Assembly (NCBI GenBank): GCA_051009975.1
Contig: JBPCWA010000390.1
Span: forward strand, 1 to 8,163
Source: Tectiglobus sp051009975
Lineage (GTDB): Bacteria > Pseudomonadota > Alphaproteobacteria > Rhizobiales > Hyphomicrobiaceae
DNA length: 8,163 nucleotides
Direction of reading: 5' to 3'
Part shown: one piece after another, positions 1-6,555 of the stretch
Position numbering within the stretch: position 1 is the stretch's first letter
Layout of the letters: each line of letters starts with the position of its first letter
The notes under the pieces: generated by a model
Seen by the model: the letters and a program-made list of their open reading frames with translations, nothing else
Told to the model about the DNA's origin: nothing
Databases searched by the model: none
Made by a program: the position numbers and the translations under genes

Positions 1-966
1 CCACAATATGCCGTCGACATCGACCGCGCAAAAGCGGAAGCATTGGGTGTGCAGATCAATGACATATTCACCGCATTGCAAGCCAATCTCGGCTCACTCT
101 ATGTGAACAACTTCGTTAGAGATGGTAAGACGTACTGGGTCATTTTAGCTGCCGACAGCGAGTACCGCCAATCTCTGGACGATATCGGAGACATTTTCGT
201 CAAGGGCTCGTCCACCGATATGATCCCTTTGCGCGCACTGTTGACGTTAGATGCGACCGTGGGACCAGAACTGATTACACGCTACAATCAGCTTAGATCG
301 GCTGCCATACATGGAATAACAAAGGTCGGTCATAGCACCGGCGAGGGCATCGAGAACTTTCGCGCGATTGCCAAAACAACGTTACCAAAAGGCTATGACA
401 TCCAGTGGACGGGTGTCTCATTGCAGGAAATCGAAGCGGGCTCCTTCATTCTCTATATTTTGGGCCTGGCACTCTTGTTTTCTTACCTGTGCCTCGTCGC
501 TCAATACGAAAGCTGGATATTGCCGATCTCGGTTATGCTTTCCACTATCTTCGCTGTCGGCGGTGCACTACTACCCCTATTCTTCATCGCAATTTTGAAT
601 AACAACATCTATGCGCAGATCGGAATCGTATTGCTGATAGGCCTGGCGGCCAAGAAAGCGATCATGCTCGTTGAATTTTCACGGCATCTGCGTGAGGAAG
701 GCAAGAGCATAGTAGACGCAGCATTGGGCGCTGCCCATACGCGTTTCCGCCCCGTCACGATGACCGGATTCTGCTTCATCATAGGTGTTCTGCCTCTCGT
801 TTTTGCGAGCGGAGCGGGCTCGGCAAGTCGTGTCTCAATCGGACTCCCCGTATTCTCTGGCATGGTGATAGACAGCACGCTCGGCCTGTTGGCTATTCCC
901 GTGTTGTATGTGGCCATACAATCACTCAACGAGTATCTTCTGGGGCCTCCAGCTAGAAAGAATTGA
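1..966 (+). CDS. RND efflux transporter, HAE1/AcrB family, C-terminal part (5' cut by window edge)
   Basis: Inner-membrane, proton-driven multidrug efflux pump subunit that would work with a periplasmic adaptor and an outer-membrane channel, neither visible here. The reading frame is open from base 1, so about 321 residues are present out of roughly 1,030-1,060 usual for the family. The opening residues (PQYAVDIDRAKAEALGV) match the porter-domain segment of AcrB-type pumps, followed by the docking/porter region and the STGEGIENFRAIA and LPKGYDIQWTGVSLQE motifs. Five hydrophobic segments follow, corresponding to TM8-TM12, including LVAQYESWILPISVML, YAQIGIVLLIGLAAKKAIMLVEF and RFRPVTMTGFCFIIGVLPLV. 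The TM10 lysine used in proton relay is present (codon 652-654), but the usual following Asn is a second Lys. The product ends in a short tail, LGPPARKN. The substrate cannot be told from this part. The gene is convergent with the isomerase gene at 1131-3557. Family assignment is very secure. Confidence 0.93.
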   Translation, partial: PQYAVDIDRAKAEALGVQINDIFTALQANLGSLYVNNFVRDGKTYWVILAADSEYRQSLDDIGDIFVKGSSTDMIPLRALLTLDATVGPELITRYNQLRSAAIHGITKVGHSTGEGIENFRAIAKTTLPKGYDIQWTGVSLQEIEAGSFILYILGLALLFSYLCLVAQYESWILPISVMLSTIFAVGGALLPLFFIAILNNNIYAQIGIVLLIGLAAKKAIMLVEFSRHLREEGKSIVDAALGAAHTRFRPVTMTGFCFIIGVLPLVFASGAGSASRVSIGLPVFSGMVIDSTLGLLAIPVLYVAIQSLNEYLLGPPARKN

Positions 967-969
967 GAA

Positions 970-987
970 CGCGCAGTTGGTTGCGCG
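970..987 (+). terminator. Short GC-rich hairpin just after the RND stop codon
   Basis: A perfect 6-bp inverted repeat, CGCGCA / TGCGCG, with a 6-nt loop (GTTGGT) starts three bases after the RND stop codon. Its position fits a transcription or mRNA-stability element for the pump gene, but no T-run follows, so it is not a textbook intrinsic terminator. Confidence 0.35.
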
Positions 988-1107
988 ATGGATCAGAACT
1001 TCGATGACATTGAAACCCATAGTGGCACTTCGAACAAATTGGTTCGCACTTAGAATCACGCTTTCGACGCACCATGACGGCCGACGCAACCATAACCTAC
1101 AGATCGC

Positions 1108-1124
1108 GGCGGCACCGCGCCGCC
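1108..1124 (-). terminator. GC-rich hairpin just after the cti stop codon
   Basis: GGCGGC and GCCGCC form a perfect 6-bp stem around a 5-nt loop, placed 6 bases beyond the cti stop on the minus strand. The place and GC content suit a 3'-end structure for cti. There is no U-tract after it in that direction, so the terminator call is tentative. Together with the hairpin at 970-987 it lies in a 164-bp gap between two convergent genes. Confidence 0.35.
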
Positions 1125-1130
1125 ATCCGC

Positions 1131-3557
1131 TCAATCAAGCGGATCGTCAACCTTCGGATCCTTGTATCGATTTAAATCCAGCAATCCGGCCTCTCGCGGG
1201 TTTTGTGTCCTAAGTTGGGCCTGAATAAGATCGTAGGTCGGCCAGAATTCCGGACTACTGCGTCGAATGCCATACTTTAAAACCAGGTCGAGATAGTCGG
1301 CCTGCGAGCGAATTCGCAGCACGTGATCAACGAACTTAGCCAGCTGGTCCGCCCGAGCCTTGAAAAAGAAATTTGGGTAACTCGTAAACTGACCGGGAAC
1401 GATCGTGAGTCTGTCCGAACTGGGTTCCCGCCGTTCTTCTTCCAAGAAGACAAACGCGACATTGAGGTGTGCTTTGTCATTCACCACTGAGAAGATCTTG
1501 TTCTGCCTCCGAGGATCTTTCAATACGAGAAGGGCGACGTCGGGGAAGAATTTCGCCCACGGGGCAACATCTCCAACCAATCGCCTCAGCTCTCCTTTCA
1601 CCGCAGACGAATTTGCACAGGTTTCCAACTGACACCGATTGATGGGATCATAGGTCGGCCAGCTCCCAGGTCTTCGCCTGACGAGCGTCTCCAAGAATTC
1701 GGCTTTCGGCCGATCGGATTGATACTTTATCCCAGTTGGTACATTTACGTCGATCGGGGTAGCCTCCAGCCATTCGTCAAGTTGAGAAAACTCCCCTCTA
1801 TACCAGCTGTTGAAATATGCTCGTCGGCGGTGACGCGGCAAGAAAGACAGAAATATCGCTTCCCCCTCACGTCGCAGATCATCCATGTACATGCGCGTTG
1901 TCAATTGATGCGCGACGTTTCCAAAAACATCAAAACCAGCCACCAAATTATAGTAAAGCCGCTCGAACAGAGGATAATCTATGATCCACGCATTCTTTGG
2001 AATAGCACCAACAAATCCCGTGACAACGGAAGCACTGTCAAAATTTCTATATATGGTCAGCAAGGCACCATTGTTTTTCCCTCCGTCTCCATCCCAAATA
2101 GATGCATAGTTGAGACCGGCATAGCCGGTTGCCTCGTCTGAATATGCGGAATTGCGTCTGCGCAGATAATCCATGGAACTGGTCATCGAGAAGCTGAATA
2201 AGCGCTCGACAATGTCACCGTCTGCCTCTGCTACTGGCAATTCCAACGCTGGTGTGATGCTGCGCAGATAGTCAGGTTCCCTGAGGGAAAGGTCCGCGGC
2301 GGGGTCCAAGAATGCGACCCAGAATCGATCTTCAATAACGTCAACTGCCACCTGACCGTAACATACGGGCCCGCGAATGAAGCTCCTTACAAAAAACAAT
2401 GCATCATCGAGTAAAAACTGATACCTGGCCGTTGCTGGAATTTCAGCGAATGTGGAAAATGGATTGCCGCCAGCTTGATTTGAATAGTCCGGCAGACGGC
2501 TGACCCTCCAATCTGCCTCGAAAAATATCTGATGATACCTGGCAATCCGCTTTAGCCCGATCTCGTACACTATATGCTCTTTGTGCAACACAGTGTCTAC
2601 GACTGGAACGATGCGATAGTAGAAGGGATCCGGGCCCGGATCATCGAAAGGACGACGCGTCGGAATTTCGGCCGGTGCTTGCCCTCGTCGTTGCTCCTGC
2701 GCTTGTCCTGTTGCTAGCCCGGATGCCTCCCCTGGCGATGTGGGCGATCGTATCATTCGGAAATAGTGCGCATCATCATCACCCTCAATGTGAAGATGCG
2801 CCAGGAACAAGTGCTCGTAGATGTATCGCGCTACGAGCGCTCTGCGCTTATCTGGTGCGTTCAAAAAGAGTTCGAATCTTGCGATTACGTTCGCGACTGC
2901 TAGTGGCACTTTCCTCGACGTCTCGGGCAGCGGATCTCCTGTTTGCGCCCATTCTTCTAGTAGTTTGTAGTTCGCATCGGTGAGAGGCGCCGTCCCGTAG
3001 GGCATCCCCCCCCGGGGGTTTGCACTCAGGTATGCGTCTATCTCGCTCGGTTTTGGACAGCTCAACGCGCGGTGCAAGTCAAGACTAACACCCTTATCCA
3101 ATGGGGCGTCAGCCACCGGTGGATTGGACCGAGCAAGGGCCAGCAACTGTGCGAGTGTGGAGACGGAAGAGTCTGCCGGAGAGGCACCACCGATAACCGG
3201 ATAGAATCCAAGTTTGCGCCAGTCATGCTCTTTCCTTGCATCAATTCCGAGTCGTGTCGGTTGAGCGTCCCAAAGACGCTTAGAGTTGTATACGACGTGC
3301 TTACTTGCACCACGTCTCAAACCCCGGTTTGACGACAACTTCAGCTGACAGGGTGCATCGTAGCAACCGTGGCATACCACGCATCTTTTTTCGATCACAT
3401 CGCCAACGTCTGCCCTCCGCCCTCCCCCAAAGAGGCGAACGGTGCCGCGTGATGTTCGCTTTGAATAAGCCTGCGCGCCGGCCTGTTCCTCAGCTAAGCA
3501 TCGCTCACCGATCAACAGAACCAACGCGCAAAAGACTCCAGCAAAGTAACGGCTCAT
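1131..3557 (-). CDS. cti: Fatty acid cis/trans isomerase (Cti), periplasmic c-type heme enzyme
   Basis: Converts cis-unsaturated acyl chains of membrane phospholipids to trans in place, quickly stiffening the membrane under solvent or heat stress. The 808 residues begin with a Sec signal peptide (residues 1-22, hydrophobic CALVLLIG core, likely cleavage after CLA). The c-type heme site CVVCH is at residues 59-63, inside the family-typical string CVVCHGCYDAPCQLKLSS. Further family landmarks are GGMPYG (183-188), YEHLFLAHLHIEGD (247-260), RRPFDDPG (301-308) and FIRGPVCYGQVAVDVI (393-408). It is a little longer than Pseudomonas Cti (about 766 aa). Part of the excess is an Ala/Gln/Gly-rich stretch near residues 276-298. 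A good Shine-Dalgarno (GGAG, 5-nt spacing) supports the ATG at 3557. The gene stands alone, divergent from the monooxygenase and convergent with the RND pump. Heme attachment would need cytochrome c maturation genes elsewhere. I see no frameshift and all key motifs are intact. Confidence 0.95.
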   Translation of the reverse strand: MSRYFAGVFCALVLLIGERCLAEEQAGAQAYSKRTSRGTVRLFGGGRRADVGDVIEKRCVVCHGCYDAPCQLKLSSNRGLRRGASKHVVYNSKRLWDAQPTRLGIDARKEHDWRKLGFYPVIGGASPADSSVSTLAQLLALARSNPPVADAPLDKGVSLDLHRALSCPKPSEIDAYLSANPRGGMPYGTAPLTDANYKLLEEWAQTGDPLPETSRKVPLAVANVIARFELFLNAPDKRRALVARYIYEHLFLAHLHIEGDDDAHYFRMIRSPTSPGEASGLATGQAQEQRRGQAPAEIPTRRPFDDPGPDPFYYRIVPVVDTVLHKEHIVYEIGLKRIARYHQIFFEADWRVSRLPDYSNQAGGNPFSTFAEIPATARYQFLLDDALFFVRSFIRGPVCYGQVAVDVIEDRFWVAFLDPAADLSLREPDYLRSITPALELPVAEADGDIVERLFSFSMTSSMDYLRRRNSAYSDEATGYAGLNYASIWDGDGGKNNGALLTIYRNFDSASVVTGFVGAIPKNAWIIDYPLFERLYYNLVAGFDVFGNVAHQLTTRMYMDDLRREGEAIFLSFLPRHRRRAYFNSWYRGEFSQLDEWLEATPIDVNVPTGIKYQSDRPKAEFLETLVRRRPGSWPTYDPINRCQLETCANSSAVKGELRRLVGDVAPWAKFFPDVALLVLKDPRRQNKIFSVVNDKAHLNVAFVFLEEERREPSSDRLTIVPGQFTSYPNFFFKARADQLAKFVDHVLRIRSQADYLDLVLKYGIRRSSPEFWPTYDLIQAQLRTQNPREAGLLDLNRYKDPKVDDPLD

Positions 3558-3905
3558 GAGATCTCCGGGTCAATTTATATGCGGCTCTATTTTTCTGCCC
3601 ACGGTCATCTTTACCATTCTGCCTTCAGATCTTGGACGATACGACCGATCAACCAAAGTCATAAAGGCCGTTTTGATCACCGAATGGTGACAAGCACCAA
3701 TCGCGCGGTCTCGCATATCCTTTTCGCGGGACAAACCCGCCGATTTCAATGATAAATGAGCAAAACCGAAACCATATACTTCGTCTAAGCTTTCTGCCCT
3801 TGGGCGATCTGTATTTTGGGCAAGCAGTGTTCTGAACGCAACGTACATTTGGCACTCGGCACCGCCGATCTCCAAAGAGCTTTTGGCTAAGAGAGTTCAA
3901 GACAA
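3558..3905. other. Divergent intergenic region between cti and the monooxygenase gene
   Basis: This 348-bp stretch must contain the promoters of both flanking genes, but I find no convincing -35/-10 pair in either direction. Two small perfect inverted repeats are visible: TCACC-GAAT-GGTGA at 3677-3690 and GCGGG-ACAAA-CCCGC at 3726-3740. Either could be an operator half-site pair or an mRNA hairpin. On the minus strand there is also an open frame of 92 codons from an ATG at 3848, ending at 3570, 12 nt before cti. It has no recognisable domain and no clear ribosome binding site, so I do not call it a gene. Confidence 0.5.
3563..3566 (-). promoter_or_regulatory. Ribosome binding site of cti
   Basis: GGAG on the minus strand, 5 nt before the ATG at 3555-3557. 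It fixes the start of cti and with it the signal peptide. Confidence 0.7.
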
Positions 3906-5231
3906 ATGACAATTAAGAAGCTCCATCTTGGCGCCTTCATGCGGCCAGTGAGCATTCACACGGGAGCCTGGCGTTTTCCCGGTGCCTACTCGGACGCCAA
4001 TTTCAATTTCACCCATCTCAAACATTTCGCACAGAAGTTAGAGGAAGGAAAATTCGACGCGTTTTTCATGGCAGATCACCTGGCGGTCCTCAATATGCCT
4101 GAGGAGGCGCTCAAGCGCAGCGCTACGACGACCTCGTTCGAACCCATGACGCTACTTTCCGCGCTAGCGACGGTGACGGAAAAGATTGGGCTGATTGCAA
4201 CAGGATCGACGACCTACGACGCGCCCTATCACGTTGCGCGACGATTTGCATCGCTCGACCATCTGAGCGGCGGCCGCGCAGCCTGGAACGTCGTTACCAC
4301 ATCAAACCCTGACGCATCTTTGAATTTCGGTCAAGATGAGCAGTTGGCCCACGACGAGCGCTATCGTCGTGCCCATGAGTTTATCGATGTCGTGACTGGG
4401 CTTTGGGACAGCTGGGCAGACGATGCCTTTATTCGCGACATCGAAAGTGGCGTGTTCTTCAATCCGAAAAAGATGCACGTGCTCAACCACAAGGGAAAAT
4501 ACTACTCCGTGCGTGGACCACTCAATATCGCGCGACCTGTGCAAGGTTGGCCAGTCATTGTCCAAGCCGGCGCCTCAGATGCCGGCAGACAACTGGCGGC
4601 CGCCACGGCCGAAGCGATATTTGCCTCTGCCCGCACGCTTGAAGACGGACGAGCCTTCTACGCCGACGTCAAGGAGCGCACAGCCAAGCTCGGTCGCAAT
4701 CCCGATCATCTGAAAGTGCTTCCTGGTTGCCTTGTCGTTGTAGGAGAAACGCTGGAAGAGGCACGCGAGAAGCGCGCCCTTCTCGACAGTCGCGTGCACT
4801 ACGAAAGTGCCATAGCCTCTCTCTCGATCGCTCTGGGCACCGATGCCTCCAGGTTTGACCCCGACGGACCGCTTCCCGAGGTGCCTGAGACCAACACCAG
4901 TCAGAGCGGGAGACAGCGCGCGGTGCTGCTGGCTAAGGAGGAAGGTCTCACCGTTCGCCAGCTGGCGCAACGCTTCGGCGGCTTCGCCGGCCTCGCCATG
5001 GTCGGTACAGCCGATACAATCGCTGACGAAATGCACCAGTGGTTAGTAGAAAAGGGCTGTGACGGATTTAACGTGATGTTTCCTTATTTGCCCGAAGGCC
5101 TCGACGACTTCGTCGACAGTGTCGTTCCAGCTTTGCAGCGCCGCGGCATCTATCGCACTGAATACGAGGGCAAAACACTGCGAGAAAATCTTGGGCTACC
5201 GAGACCCGAAAATCAGTTCTTTCGGACATGA
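3906..5231 (+). CDS. FMNH2-dependent monooxygenase, DszA/NtaA/SnaA family (LLM class flavin oxidoreductase)
   Basis: Two-component flavin monooxygenase with a bacterial luciferase-like TIM-barrel fold. Such enzymes use reduced FMN from a separate flavin reductase to oxidise sulfur- or nitrogen-containing organic compounds (sulfones, aminopolycarboxylates and the like). The 441-residue length is normal for the xenobiotic-monooxygenase DszA branch. Diagnostic stretches are LHLGAFMRPVSIHTGAWRFP (6-25), FDAFFMADHLAVLNMP (about 49-64), FEPMTLLSALA, IGLIATGSTTYDAPYHVARR and LDHLSGGRAAWNVVTTSN, all in the expected order, then WPVIVQAGASDAGRQLAA and, near the C-terminus, GCDGFNVMFPYLPEGLDDFVD. The ATG at 3906 matches the usual family N-terminus, although the Shine-Dalgarno (AAGAGAG about 10 nt upstream) is weak. 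No flavin reductase or sulfur-transport gene is in the window, so the physiological substrate is unknown. The family call is secure; desulfurisation versus amine or nitrilotriacetate-type oxidation cannot be decided. Confidence 0.93.
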   Translation: MTIKKLHLGAFMRPVSIHTGAWRFPGAYSDANFNFTHLKHFAQKLEEGKFDAFFMADHLAVLNMPEEALKRSATTTSFEPMTLLSALATVTEKIGLIATGSTTYDAPYHVARRFASLDHLSGGRAAWNVVTTSNPDASLNFGQDEQLAHDERYRRAHEFIDVVTGLWDSWADDAFIRDIESGVFFNPKKMHVLNHKGKYYSVRGPLNIARPVQGWPVIVQAGASDAGRQLAAATAEAIFASARTLEDGRAFYADVKERTAKLGRNPDHLKVLPGCLVVVGETLEEAREKRALLDSRVHYESAIASLSIALGTDASRFDPDGPLPEVPETNTSQSGRQRAVLLAKEEGLTVRQLAQRFGGFAGLAMVGTADTIADEMHQWLVEKGCDGFNVMFPYLPEGLDDFVDSVVPALQRRGIYRTEYEGKTLRENLGLPRPENQFFRT

Positions 5232-5359
5232 GGATATCTTGACTTCTCAAAATTTCGAGAATTGCGCGACCAAGGCCTAATCCAGCACGCTTTCCAATTG
5301 AGCATATGAAGTTCTCAACCAAGGGCGCATGTCGACGGTAGAAATGTGCGCAGGCCCCT
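5232..5359. other. Convergent gap with a weak palindrome
   Basis: This is the 128-bp space between the ends of the monooxygenase and hydrolase genes. An imperfect palindrome, TTCTC-AAAATTTC-GAGAA at 5244-5261, lies 12 bases after the monooxygenase stop and could serve as a two-way 3'-end structure. There is no adjacent T-run and the stem is only 5 bp, so termination is a guess. Nothing else was recognised here. Confidence 0.3.
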
Positions 5360-6187
5360 TCAACTCTTCGGCAGGGAAGCAATGAACGCATCCAATCCGA
5401 CAATATAGTGCCGGCCACTGATCAGAAAGCCATCATTGTGCCCGCCATGCAGTTCCAAGAATTTCTTTGGTTCAGGGGCATGCGCAAATAGCGACATACC
5501 ATGCTCATACGGGATGACCTCATCGTTGCGGCTATGAATGACCAGAACTGGCGCAGACACGGAGCGCAGATAGTTTCCAGTTGCATAGCTGAAGCGGGTC
5601 AACAATCGAGCAGGAATCCAGGGAAAAAGGTCGCTTGCTAAGTCAGGTACAGAGATGAAACCACTCTCGACAATGAGTGCCGCCGGCCTGCGGCGACTGG
5701 CCAGGTGCGCGGCAATGGCCGCACCAAGGGATCGCCCGAATATCACAATCCGAGAGGCGACTACTTTTCGCTTCTCCGTCAAATAGTGCCACGCCGCCTC
5801 TGCGTCACGATAGGTGCCAAGCTCGGTAGTTTTGCCATCGCTTAGCCCGTAGCCGCGATAATCAACAATGAATGTCGAAAGATTCAGATCATGAAATATC
5901 TTCAGCGATTCGAGTCGATGGGAGATATTACCGGCGTTGCCATGAAAGAACAGCACGACGCCGCGTGGACTTGGTGCCGGCACATACCAAGCATGTAGAC
6001 TGGCACCATCCTCGGTCAATAGGTTTACAGTTTCATAAGGTATGCCAATACTGTCGGGTCCAGGCCCAAGAGCGCGTGATGGAGCGTTTGGGAAATACAG
6101 CAGTTCTGCCTGGACCCAATAAAGGAACAGAACAAACACGGCATAGGCCCCACCCACTACAACCAAGATCACAAAGATAGTACGCAC
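5360..6187 (-). CDS. Membrane-anchored alpha/beta hydrolase (serine hydrolase, Bem46/ABHD13-like)
   Basis: Serine hydrolase of unknown substrate. Numbered from the GTG at 6187, the 275 residues begin with one hydrophobic segment (about residues 3-24, ending in YWVQAELLYFP), which should tether the enzyme to the inner membrane. The oxyanion-hole motif FFHGNAGN lies at about 80-87 and DYRGYGLSDGK at about 109-119. The nucleophile elbow GRSLG has its Ser at about 153, the acid is the Asp of HSRNDEVIP (about 222), and the His of HGGHNDGF (about 250) completes the triad. The frame stays open upstream to a GTG at 6361 with an ATG at 6340. That would add 51-58 residues with no hydrophobic or domain signal and no Shine-Dalgarno, and relatives usually start right before the membrane segment, so I prefer the shorter form. 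The GTG at 6187 itself has only a weak Shine-Dalgarno, so the start is uncertain. Esterase, thioesterase and peptidase activities are all possible. Confidence 0.88.
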   Translation of the reverse strand: MRTIFVILVVVGGAYAVFVLFLYWVQAELLYFPNAPSRALGPGPDSIGIPYETVNLLTEDGASLHAWYVPAPSPRGVVLFFHGNAGNISHRLESLKIFHDLNLSTFIVDYRGYGLSDGKTTELGTYRDAEAAWHYLTEKRKVVASRIVIFGRSLGAAIAAHLASRRRPAALIVESGFISVPDLASDLFPWIPARLLTRFSYATGNYLRSVSAPVLVIHSRNDEVIPYEHGMSLFAHAPEPKKFLELHGGHNDGFLISGRHYIVGLDAFIASLPKS

Positions 6188-6555
6188 AGATGATCGCAAT
6201 CCAATTCCCGGGCTATATTGCTCGGTTGACCCGATCAGCCCAAGCAACGCATCCGGATCACGTCGATTTGACTTATTCCATCGCCCAGACACGCCAATGG
6301 CGCTTGCTGGAAAATGATCTTGCCGCGTCTTGGCACGCATTGGCAAGTAATTCGCTGTCACTAAGACTGCTGTCGAGAATGCATAATCGTCAGATCCAAT
6401 GCATTTTCACCTCACGGCTCAACCTCGCTGTACGATTTTGAGGGTGCTGACAGGGCAACGTTGACGCGAGCAAGGTGGCCGATGTTAATCTGTTGATGGA
6501 TAGACCGGAACGACATAGAAAACTTAAAGTAGGATACAGGGAGAAAATAGGAACT
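6188..6555. other. Divergent region between the hydrolase and glutamate dehydrogenase genes
   Basis: If the shorter starts are right for both neighbours, this 368-bp stretch is non-coding and carries both promoters. The dehydrogenase promoter candidate is at 6461-6489. No hydrolase promoter, repeat or RNA gene was recognised. The part from 6188 to 6361 is also an open extension of the hydrolase frame, and the part from 6475 to 6555 is an open extension of the dehydrogenase frame. The latter is rich in codons such as AGA, ATA, GGA and CTT that are uncommon in the body of the gene, which speaks against translation. Confidence 0.5.
6461..6489 (+). promoter_or_regulatory. Sigma-70-type promoter candidate for the glutamate dehydrogenase gene
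   Basis: TTGACG (5 of 6 matches to the -35 consensus) is followed after exactly 17 bp by GTTAAT (4 of 6 to the -10). Transcription would start near 6496, leaving a leader of about 60 nt before the ATG at 6556. This promoter would overlap the alternative GTG start at 6475, which supports the downstream start. Confidence 0.5.

Noticed and set aside
609..929. 106-codon minus-strand frame inside the RND pump gene
   Set aside because: It mirrors the conserved transmembrane coding region and has no features of its own.
1719..2141. 140-codon plus-strand frame inside cti
   Set aside because: Opposite strand of the intact, motif-rich cti gene; no domain, no ribosome site.
3850..3865. TGGCAC upstream of the monooxygenase resembling a sigma-54 -24 element
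   Set aside because: At the required spacing the -12 GC is not present (the dinucleotide there is CG), so it does not fit a sigma-54 promoter.
3649..3912. 87-codon minus-strand frame overlapping the monooxygenase start
   Set aside because: It overlaps the 92-codon frame in another phase and the monooxygenase start, has Arg/Cys-rich non-protein-like composition, and lacks a ribosome site.
4575..5036. 153-codon open frame antisense to the monooxygenase gene
   Set aside because: Shadow of a clear gene; the product shows no recognisable motif.
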